From the NCBI GenBank assembly GCA_016880695.1, contig JAEHCY010000442.1:1-5089 (forward strand): 5,089 nt of DNA, in the 5' to 3' direction. A program made the position numbers and the translations under genes. Positions within the stretch are counted from its first letter, which is position 1. The number at the start of each line of letters is the position of its first letter. This document shows positions 1 through 5,011 of the stretch, one piece after another. Origin of the DNA: Chromatiaceae bacterium (GTDB taxonomy: Bacteria; Pseudomonadota; Gammaproteobacteria; Chromatiales; Chromatiaceae). Below the pieces are notes generated by a model. The model had not been told where the DNA came from, ran no database searches, and saw only the letters and a program-made list of their open reading frames with translations.

Positions 1-68
1 GTGATCGTCTCGCCAAACCGGCTCAACAAAGATGGAGAATGATAGTTTTCGCTACTCGCCGCGTCAAC

Positions 69-98
69 TGGACTCTGGCGGTGTGGACTCTGGCGGTG
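69..98. repeat. Two perfect tandem copies of a 15-bp unit
   Basis: TGGACTCTGGCGGTG occurs at 69-83 and again at 84-98 with no mismatch and no spacer. It lies just outside the presumed end of the insertion-sequence remnant. In one plus-strand frame (32-115) it reads as LDSGG-VDSGG, but no recognisable protein contains it. Confidence 0.75.
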
Positions 99-116
99 GT
101 GTAGAGAGCAAATAGA

Positions 117-148
117 CTGTCCGGAGTTGTAGCACGTGATCTGTCCGG
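117..148 (+). mobile_element. Probable left end of the ISNCY-type element with repeated CTGTCCGG motifs
   Basis: CTGTCCGG occurs twice (117-124 and 141-148), 24 bases apart, directly upstream of the transposase fragment. Short repeated TGTCCGG motifs near the terminus are what I recall for this insertion-sequence group, where they would serve as transposase-binding sites. The exact element boundary cannot be fixed because the other end is missing. It probably lies close to 115-117. Confidence 0.4.
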
Positions 149-162
149 TTTAAGTGGGTGCC

Positions 163-170
163 GAGGAGGT
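163..170 (+). promoter_or_regulatory. Ribosome binding site of the transposase remnant
   Basis: GAGGAGGT lies nine bases before the ATG at 180 and is close to a perfect anti-Shine-Dalgarno match. It supports this ATG as the original transposase start even though the gene is now truncated. Confidence 0.6.
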
Positions 171-179
171 AGGTACCCG

Positions 180-329
180 ATGAACCGAACAGAGCTGCTA
201 CAGGAGATCCGGAAGATGAGATCTGAACAAGCCTATGGCGAGTGGCAGAAAGGTCAGGTGACCCAAAACGCCCCAAATGCTGGAGCGGTGCCACCCGCAA
301 CCGGGCGCCCGACACCGTGGTCCTCCTGA
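180..329 (+). pseudogene. Truncated ISNCY/IS1202-type transposase, N-terminal fragment
   Basis: The open frame starts MNRTELLQEIRKMRSEQAYG and continues EWQKGQVTQ. From memory of the family, ISNCY (IS1202-like) transposases begin in this way, with MNR-ELLQEIR-MRFEE-YG-W-----LTQEEAA ahead of a helix-turn-helix. The resemblance stops after about residue 29 (near 266), where the LTQEEAA helix should continue. The frame then runs through unrelated, Pro/Ala-rich sequence to a stop at 327-329. Full-length members of the family have several hundred residues, so only the 5' tip survives and the gene cannot be functional. The ATG is preceded by a strong GAGGAGGT ribosome binding site. The remnant points to an old insertion followed by a deletion or a second insertion. 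It is the only plus-strand gene trace in the window. Confidence 0.65.
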
Positions 330-440
330 ATCCCGGAAAACCCACACAACAGGAGGCCGAGCCCATGCAAAATGCAGCCTGAAAAATGCGACATCTTTCT
401 TGACAACGACCGCACAGCCAGGCTTACCCCGGCCTGAGCA
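267..440. other. Gene-free stretch between the transposase break and the hairpins
   Basis: No recognisable gene, RNA or repeat is seen here. Short open frames exist on both strands (for example 254-448 minus, 64 codons), but none has recognisable domain character. Together with 465-517 it forms the space between the transposase fragment and the end of the GAF-domain gene. Confidence 0.5.
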
Positions 441-464
441 TCGGGCATGGGACAGCATGCCCGA
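441..464. repeat. Perfect 9-bp inverted repeat (hairpin)
   Basis: TCGGGCATG (441-449) and CATGCCCGA (456-464) are exact reverse complements separated by 6 bases. No T-run follows on either strand. It lies between the end of the GAF-domain gene and the transposase remnant. It may be a second 3'-end hairpin of that gene, a protein-binding palindrome, or a leftover of a mobile element. Confidence 0.6.
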
Positions 465-497
465 CCCTGCTACCGGCTCGGATGGGTGGGGCTGTGG

Positions 498-516
498 CCC
501 CGGTACTTCGCCGGGG
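498..516 (-). terminator. Possible terminator hairpin after the GAF gene (no U-tract)
   Basis: A 6-bp perfect stem (CCCCGG / CCGGGG) with a 7-base loop begins one base past the stop codon of the GAF-domain gene. No T-run follows on the minus strand, so it would be an atypical intrinsic terminator or simply a 3'-end stabilising hairpin. Confidence 0.3.
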
Positions 517-517
517 A

Positions 518-1798
518 TCAGGTTGCGCCCGAGAGGTACACCAGCATGACGGCCTCGGCCAGAGCGACGAGCGCAAGCGCCCCCAGTAGGTAGCGGGCCC
601 ATTCCGAGAACCGCGCCCGGGCGCTCAGAAGCTCTGAGAAGTCCATGAGCTCCTGGCGGAGAAAGATGCTCTCTATGGCGGTCTGCAGATGGCTGGCAAC
701 CTTCTCCAGAAACACCCGGTCCTCCACCTCGAAGTAGCGCCCCTCCTTCTTGTTCAGCACTAGAATGGCGCCCGCGGTCTTCTCTCCCGACAAACTCTTG
801 ATGGGAACGCACAGCTCGTTGCGGGTCACGAACCCCGTCTGGGCATCCACCCGCTTATGCACCCCTTCGAGCTTGTGCATATTCTCCTTGACCAGATATT
901 CACCGGTCGCGATGACCTGGCCCACCAGCGAACCGCTCTTGTCCAGCTCGATTGCCTTTTCGTCCAAGCCCGTACCGCTGTGGAGCCACACCTTGTCGGT
1001 GGCCAGATCGTTGATGAAGATACTGCACCGCTCCACGTTGAGGACCTTTGGGATCATCTCTACAAACAGATCGAGCAGGCCTTTGTTACCTCGGATGCTC
1101 CAGGAGCGGTTCAGCAGCCTCTCGCGGAGTCGGATCTGATCGAGGTGACGGTAGATGGCCTCGCCCTGCTCCTCTGACCGGGGCGGGTGGATGGGGGCCT
1201 CTTCAAGGATTCTCTTCGGCCTGCCCCCAAGCTCGTCACGGATGTAGACACTCATCCCGCTCTGGTGAAAGAACAGGGCAAGCTGCCGGTAGAACTCCAG
1301 CTCTTCGCGCACGCGCGACAGCGTCAGCCCCTCGTCCACGTGGTGCGTGCCCGACTTTGCACGTTGCGTGCGAAGCTCCCAGGTCTTCTCGGCCGGCAGC
1401 AGGATGAACTCGAAAGTGAACCGGGAGCGAAAGTCCGTTGCCAAGGGGCGGGTCTTCGGCGGCGGCAGGGTGATGCGGAAAAAGTCCAGCTCCAGGTAGG
1501 AGGAATCATCGAGCGAATCGGTTTGGTAGACGGGAACCGCCTTCTCGAAGCCGACGAAGGGTAACCCGAAATGCAGCTCCCGCGGTCTGTAGAGCAGGCT
1601 GGACGATTTCCACCAGTCCTTGCTCGAGAGGTCGAGATAGCCCTCCTCCGGCCACCCGCCGAGGGCCTCGCGAATCCTGGTCTTCCCGCAGCCTGGCGGG
1701 CCGGTGATGATGAGCTTCCGCTTGTCCATCCACCCGGGGAAGGGAATGCCGTTGACGATGCTGACGTCTTCGATCTCAACTGTCTTGAACCCATTCAT
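518..1798 (-). CDS. P-loop kinase-like / GAF domain protein with C-terminal membrane anchor
   Basis: 426 residues, three regions. Residues 1-200 hold a P-loop: Walker A GPPGCGKT at 33-40 (Lys39) after strand KLIIT, then FEFILLPAEKTWELRTQRA (130-148) and a helical region LEFYRQLALFFHQSG. The layout recalls small nucleotide kinases, but the substrate is unknown. Residues about 233-378 form a GAF domain (CSIFINDLATDKVWLHSG, SLVGQVIATGEYLV, TGFVTRNELCVPI, GAILVLNKKEGRYF), a fold that binds cyclic nucleotides or other small ligands. An NKFDE-like motif (Asn349-Lys350, Phe356, Asp360) is present with the final Glu replaced by Arg. Residues about 403-422 are one hydrophobic segment four residues from the end, which suggests a tail anchor with the domains in the cytoplasm. 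The ATG at 1798 was chosen because GGAG lies six bases upstream. The frame stays open to 1885, but that extension is Pro/Gly-rich and not protein-like. I do not recognise a named gene. A role in signalling is inferred from the domains. Confidence 0.85.
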   Translation of the reverse strand: MNGFKTVEIEDVSIVNGIPFPGWMDKRKLIITGPPGCGKTRIREALGGWPEEGYLDLSSKDWWKSSSLLYRPRELHFGLPFVGFEKAVPVYQTDSLDDSSYLELDFFRITLPPPKTRPLATDFRSRFTFEFILLPAEKTWELRTQRAKSGTHHVDEGLTLSRVREELEFYRQLALFFHQSGMSVYIRDELGGRPKRILEEAPIHPPRSEEQGEAIYRHLDQIRLRERLLNRSWSIRGNKGLLDLFVEMIPKVLNVERCSIFINDLATDKVWLHSGTGLDEKAIELDKSGSLVGQVIATGEYLVKENMHKLEGVHKRVDAQTGFVTRNELCVPIKSLSGEKTAGAILVLNKKEGRYFEVEDRVFLEKVASHLQTAIESIFLRQELMDFSELLSARARFSEWARYLLGALALVALAEAVMLVYLSGAT

Positions 1799-1831
1799 CC
1801 CCTGCTCCGAGGGTTGCGGTAGCGGTCCTGC

Positions 1832-1846
1832 CCCGCGCTGCGCGGG
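1832..1846. repeat. Small GC hairpin in the leader of the GAF gene
   Basis: CCCGCG and CGCGGG pair around a 3-base loop, about 34 bases upstream of the ATG at 1798. It would form in the 5' leader of the transcript. No U-tract follows it, and no known riboswitch pattern is seen. It may be incidental in such GC-rich DNA. Confidence 0.35.
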
Positions 1847-1885
1847 ACGCGATGACCCAGGTGGCGTCCCCGATTGGACTTTCAC

Positions 1886-2347
1886 TTGTCCCGGAAACGC
1901 TTTCAGCCAACGGCGATGCGCCCGGGGTGTCGGCCCAATTCAACCACAAACGGGACCCTAAAGGGCAGGAAAGCTGAGCCGGGGCCATCGGATAAGGACC
2001 GCGATGACCGATGACACGCCAAGCACCCCTCGGGCAAACCGCTCGTCGCTCACCTTCTCGTGGCGTGCTCGTCGTGTTCGAAGCGGGGCGCGGAGGCGGA
2101 TCTCCTCCTTGGAGATACCGGCCAAGCGGGCGATCAGGGTACGCAAGTAAGCGCTCGGCCCCCCTCACCCGCTTGCGGGAGAGGGCCAGGAGGAGCGGAG
2201 ACTGAAGGGTTACGGACGCCCGGACTTGTCTAGCATCCGGTATTCTCGGACCTCGACCCCATGGCCGGCCCGGACACCGGACTTGACCTCGCAACAGAAG
2301 GGAAGCGCAGCCGGCCCACCGGGTTACGCGACGCCAAGACGCGCACC
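1886..2347. other. Gene-free intergenic region between the pst operon and the GAF gene
   Basis: No convincing gene is found. A minus-strand open frame across 1776-2366 and smaller frames on both strands are low-complexity and Arg/Pro-rich, and the long one runs through the REP-like palindrome. Visible structure besides that palindrome is a 6-bp hairpin (ATCTCC/GGAGAT, 2100-2116) and two short direct repeats: CCGGACTTG at 2220-2228 and 2277-2285, and GCTCGTCG at 2041-2048 and 2067-2074. The promoter of the GAF-domain gene should be in this stretch, since the terminator at 2348-2377 cuts off read-through, but no clear -35/-10 pair stands out. Confidence 0.6.
2162..2185. repeat. REP-like palindrome
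   Basis: CCCTCACCCGC (2162-2172) and GCGGGAGAGGG (2175-2185) form an 11-bp inverted repeat with one mismatch and a 2-base loop. Palindromes of the form CCCTCTCCCGC..GCGGGAGAGGG are widespread intergenic repeats in proteobacteria. Its place between two minus-strand transcription units fits that role. Confidence 0.6.
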
Positions 2348-2377
2348 AAAAAAAGCGCCCGGGCAAGTGCCGGGCGC
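2348..2377 (-). terminator. Rho-independent terminator of the pst operon
   Basis: Read on the minus strand, an 8-bp perfect GC-rich stem (GCGCCCGG / CCGGGCGC) with a 7-base loop is followed directly by seven T residues (2348-2354). It begins 33 bases after the stop of the second ATPase gene. This is a textbook intrinsic terminator and marks the end of the operon, so no phoU is cotranscribed directly downstream of the ATPase genes. Confidence 0.93.
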
Positions 2378-2410
2378 GGGTTCGAACTCTGCTGATCGCG
2401 GATTTTCGGC

Positions 2411-3217
2411 TCAGCCGTAGCGGCCTTCGATATAGTTGGCCGTTTCCTGGAATTTCGGGGTGAGGAACAGCTTTTCGGTGGTCGTGTGCTCCACGACCTT
2501 ACCCATGAGCAAGAAGATGCACTCCTCGCTGGCGCGCCGGGCCTGTGCCATGTTGTGGGTGACGATCAGGATGGTGTACTGGCCCCGCAACTCCCAGATC
2601 AGCTCTTCCACGGCGGCCGTGCCTCGGGGGTCGAGCGCCGAGCAGGGCTCGTCCATCAGCAGGATCGTCGGCTTGACCGGCAGCAGCCGGGCGATGCAGA
2701 GCTTCTGCTGCTCCTCGAGCGAGAGTTCGGTGGCCTTGCGCTTGAGGATGTCTTTCACCTTGTCCCACAGCAGCACCTGGCGCAGGGATTGCTCCACGAT
2801 TTCATCCTCCTGTGCCCTGGTTATCCGCTTGCCCTTGTGGTGTATTCGGTACCCGAATACCACGTTGTCGCGGATCGCGATGGGCAGCGGGTTTGGGCGC
2901 TGGAAGACCATGCCGACGTGCTTGCGGACCTGCACCAGCTCCACATCGGGGTCGTAGATATTCTTTCCAAGGACATCGATCGTACCCGTGATGCGCACAT
3001 AGCCAAGCCGTTCGTTGATCCGGTTGACGCTGCGTAGGAACGTGGACTTTCCGCACCCGGACGGCCCGATCATCGAGGTGATCATGCCCTCCCGAATGCT
3101 GAGGTCTATGTCATACAGCGCCTGAAAGGTCCCGTACCAGAGATTGAGCTTGCGCGTCTGAATGGCGTATTCACTGGAGCTGCTGGCGGCGGGCATTGCG
3201 ACGGCGGTTGCTTGCAT
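2411..3217 (-). CDS. pstB2: PstB-like phosphate transporter ATPase with degenerate LSLEE signature
   Basis: 268 residues. It is the second ATP-binding subunit of the same Pst transporter and is clearly PstB-like. Walker A is GPSGCGKST (51-59, Lys57), the Q-loop is VGMVFQRPNPLP (Gln106), Walker B is ILLMDEP (185-191, Glu190), the D-loop is SALD (193-196), the H-loop is VTHNMAQA (His221) and the ending is NYIEGRYG. The unusual point is the ABC signature. Where PstB proteins have LSGGQQQRLCIAR, this one reads LSLEEQQKLCIAR (from residue 165; 2711-2725 encodes LSLEE). The flanking residues are otherwise canonical. The ATG at 3217 has only a weak purine stretch (AAAGAG) very close upstream. Met8 is an alternative start, since residues 1-16 are low-complexity Ala/Ser. 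It lies 88 bases after the first ATPase gene and is the last gene before the terminator. The symbol only indicates gene order. Confidence 0.92.
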   Translation of the reverse strand: MQATAVAMPAASSSSEYAIQTRKLNLWYGTFQALYDIDLSIREGMITSMIGPSGCGKSTFLRSVNRINERLGYVRITGTIDVLGKNIYDPDVELVQVRKHVGMVFQRPNPLPIAIRDNVVFGYRIHHKGKRITRAQEDEIVEQSLRQVLLWDKVKDILKRKATELSLEEQQKLCIARLLPVKPTILLMDEPCSALDPRGTAAVEELIWELRGQYTILIVTHNMAQARRASEECIFLLMGKVVEHTTTEKLFLTPKFQETANYIEGRYG

Positions 3218-3271
3218 GCTCTTTGTTCCGACGAATAGGGAAAAATACTGAGTTGTTCCGAATCGGGCTCG

Positions 3272-3302
3272 TTGCCCCGGACGCCTGGGTGCGCGGGGCC
3301 AA
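3272..3302 (-). promoter_or_regulatory. GC-rich hairpin in the gap between the two ATPase genes
   Basis: The arms TTGCCCCG (3272-3279) and CGGGGCCAA (3294-3302) pair with a single bulged base. An inner CGC/GCG pairing (3282-3284 with 3291-3293) extends the stem. The hairpin starts three bases beyond the first ATPase stop codon. On the minus strand the nearest T-run (TATTTTT) is more than 20 bases further on, so it is not a standard terminator. It could be a transcript-stabilising or processing hairpin, or a weak attenuator that sets the ratio of the two ATPases. The function is inference; the structure is visible in the sequence. Confidence 0.5.
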
Positions 3303-3305
3303 CGC

Positions 3306-4100
3306 CTAGCCGAAACGGCCTTCGATGTAATCCGTGGTCCGCTGGTCTTTGGCCTTGCCGGTGAACAGATCCTCCGTGTCGCCGATCTCCACGCACTCTC
3401 CCATGAGAAAGAGGGCGGTGCGGTCGGAAAGGCGGCGCGCCTGCTGTGTCAGATTGGTGACGAGGATGACCGTCATCTCGTGGCGGAGGTCCTTCAGCAC
3501 GTCCTCGATGCGCATAGTGGTCACGGGGTCCACGGCGATGGAGAACTCGTCGAGCATCAGGAGCTCGGGCTCCTGGGACAGGGCGCGCGCGATGGTCAGG
3601 CGCTGCTGCTGCCCGCCGGAGAGCATGCTCCCGAGCGAGCTGAGCCGGTCTTTGACCTCGTCCCAGAGCGCCGCGCGGGTCAGGCAGCGCTCGACAATGA
3701 TGTCGAGCTCGGTCTTGTCTTTGATCCCCCGCAACCGAGGCGACAAAGCGACGTTGTCGTAAATAGTCATCGGCAGACCGACCGGGAGCGGGAATACCAC
3801 CCCGATGCGGCTACGCAGCGCGTAGACATTCGCTAGCTCATTGACGTTACGGCCATTGAACTCGATCGCCCCCTCCACCCGCATGTTGGAGTTAAACATG
3901 TCCATGCGGTTGATGGCCTTCAGGAACGAGGTCTTACCCGAGTTCGCCGGACCGATGATCCCGAAGATCTCTTTCTCGCGGACGTCGAGACTGACATTGG
4001 TCAGCGCCGGCGCATCTCCGTAGCGGATAGAGAGGTTCCTGACCGAGAGCTTCGGGGTCGCGCCGGCGCCGCTCTGCATCGCCTGCTGCTCGCTTACCAT
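3306..4100 (-). CDS. pstB1: PstB-like phosphate transporter ATPase with degenerate Q-loop and H-loop
   Basis: 264 residues, the usual PstB length. It is a cytoplasmic nucleotide-binding subunit that should dock on PstA/PstC. Seen in order: A-loop RYG (26-28), Walker A GPANSGKTS (50-58, Lys56), signature LSGGQQQR (160-167), Walker B LLMLDE (180-185, catalytic Glu185 kept) and the PstB-type ending DYIEGRFG. Two key residues are changed. The Q-loop position is Pro104 (VVFPLPVGLP instead of FQRPNPFP), and the H-loop His is Asn216 (VTNLTQQA instead of VTHNMQQA). The residue after the catalytic Glu is Phe, and the D-loop reads IAVD rather than SALD. The reading frame is intact and the rest is well conserved, so this looks like a specialised subunit rather than a decaying copy. 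The ATG lies inside the end of pstA, with a GAGG about 9 bases upstream. It probably works with the second ATPase that follows. The symbol only indicates gene order. Confidence 0.92.
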   Translation of the reverse strand: MVSEQQAMQSGAGATPKLSVRNLSIRYGDAPALTNVSLDVREKEIFGIIGPANSGKTSFLKAINRMDMFNSNMRVEGAIEFNGRNVNELANVYALRSRIGVVFPLPVGLPMTIYDNVALSPRLRGIKDKTELDIIVERCLTRAALWDEVKDRLSSLGSMLSGGQQQRLTIARALSQEPELLMLDEFSIAVDPVTTMRIEDVLKDLRHEMTVILVTNLTQQARRLSDRTALFLMGECVEIGDTEDLFTGKAKDQRTTDYIEGRFG

Positions 4101-5008
4101 TTTTTCTTGCCTCGCAGGTACATACGGAAAGCGATGGCGGTGCTATTCAAGAGCAGCACCATGCCGATCAGGACCAGCGCCACACCGTAGGGCAGGTCCT
4201 CGGGCACCCCGGGCACCTGGGTTGCCACGACGAACAAATGCAGCGCCAGCGCCATGGTCTGGTCGAACACATCCTGTGGCAGGTAGGGGGTGAAGAAGAC
4301 CGCACCGGTGAACATGATCGGCGCCGTCTCGCCGACGGTCCGGGAGATCTGCAGGATGACACCGGTGAGGATGCCGCTCATCGCATTGGGCAGCACCACC
4401 ACGCGGATCGTCTGCCAGCGTGTGGCCCCCATGTTCCAGCAGGCCTCACGAAACGCCATGGGTACCGACTGCAAGGACTCACGGCTGGCCACGATCACCA
4501 CCGGCAGCGTCATGATGGCGAGCGTCAGGCTGGCCGAGAGGATGCTGGTGCCGAAGCCGAAGGCAAGCACGAATGCGCCGACCCCGAACAGGGCGTGCAC
4601 AATCGAGGGCACACCCGCAAGGTTGATGATGGCCAGATTGATGGCGCGGGTGAACCAGTTGTCCGGCGCATACTCGCTCAGGTAGATGGCGGCGGCCACA
4701 CCCAGGGGGACCGAGGCGATCAAGGCCACAGTAACCAACCAGATGGTACCGAAGAGTGCGGGAAAGATGCCGCCTGCCCTCATGCCGTCGGTCGGAGAGG
4801 TGAACAGGAAGTCGATCGAGAAGACACTCCCTCCCTTGTAGACCAGCATGGCTACGATGGCTGCGACCGGCAAGATCAGCAGCACTGTCATCATCAAAAA
4901 CAGCATCTGATAGAGCCGCTGGACGCGCCTGTTGCGCTCGTTCAGCGAGGTCTCGGCAAACCGAGCGCCAGGGTCGACGGACGGGTCGGGGGCGTTTCCG
5001 TTGGACAC
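4094..5008 (-). CDS. pstA: Phosphate ABC transporter permease PstA
   Basis: 304 residues, close to the usual PstA length. The protein is an inner-membrane permease that forms the phosphate translocation channel with PstC. About six hydrophobic segments are visible, near residues 34-57, 85-110, 126-150, 155-175, 211-235 and 275-297, after a polar N-terminus of about 30 residues. Family hallmarks are GVPSIVHALFG (132-142), the EAA-type coupling loop EACWNMGATRWQ with LP at 206-207 (188-207), and SRTVGETAP (222-230). The start is GTG, chosen because an AAGGAG Shine-Dalgarno lies six bases upstream, inside the end of pstC. The stop (4094-4096) overlaps the start of the next gene by 7 bases (shared ATGGTAA), so translation of pstA and the first ATPase is probably coupled. 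The C-terminus ends in the basic run RGKKKW. No key motif appears to be missing. Confidence 0.96.
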   Translation of the reverse strand: MSNGNAPDPSVDPGARFAETSLNERNRRVQRLYQMLFLMMTVLLILPVAAIVAMLVYKGGSVFSIDFLFTSPTDGMRAGGIFPALFGTIWLVTVALIASVPLGVAAAIYLSEYAPDNWFTRAINLAIINLAGVPSIVHALFGVGAFVLAFGFGTSILSASLTLAIMTLPVVIVASRESLQSVPMAFREACWNMGATRWQTIRVVVLPNAMSGILTGVILQISRTVGETAPIMFTGAVFFTPYLPQDVFDQTMALALHLFVVATQVPGVPEDLPYGVALVLIGMVLLLNSTAIAFRMYLRGKKKW

Positions 5009-5011
5009 GGG

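Noticed and set aside
1..42. Short frame ending VSPNRLNKDGE at the window edge, possibly a gene's C-terminus
   Set aside because: Thirteen codons are too few to identify a gene, and no family could be recognised.
254..448. 64-codon minus-strand open frame over the transposase junction
   Set aside because: It has no recognisable family, its Met start falls inside the 9-bp palindrome, and it overlaps the transposase fragment. It may be a piece of an unidentified repeat, but this cannot be supported.
1799..1885. 29-residue N-terminal extension of the GAF-domain protein
   Set aside because: The extension is Pro/Gly/Ser-rich and not protein-like. The internal ATG at 1798 has a GGAG at good spacing and starts a conserved-looking sequence.
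1776..2366. Long minus-strand open frame of 196 codons across the intergenic region and the start of the GAF gene
   Set aside because: Its composition is Arg/Pro/Ala-rich without any domain, it runs through the REP-like palindrome, and it overlaps the well-supported start of the GAF-domain gene in another frame. GC-rich DNA produces such frames by chance.
2371..2400. GGTTCGAA motif resembling a tRNA T-arm next to the terminator
   Set aside because: A T-arm-like stem-loop can be drawn, but no anticodon arm, D-arm or acceptor partner is present. The sequence 5' of it is the terminator stem.
2486..3037. Plus-strand open frames antisense to the two ATPase genes (for example 2486-3037 and 3480-3836)
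   Set aside because: These are mirror frames of strongly conserved ATPase coding sequence and show no family features of their own.
3218..3305. Possible separate promoter or Pho box for the second ATPase gene
   Set aside because: No CTGTCAT-type direct repeats and no -35/-10 pair at acceptable spacing are visible. The T-rich TATTTTT lacks a partner hexamer.
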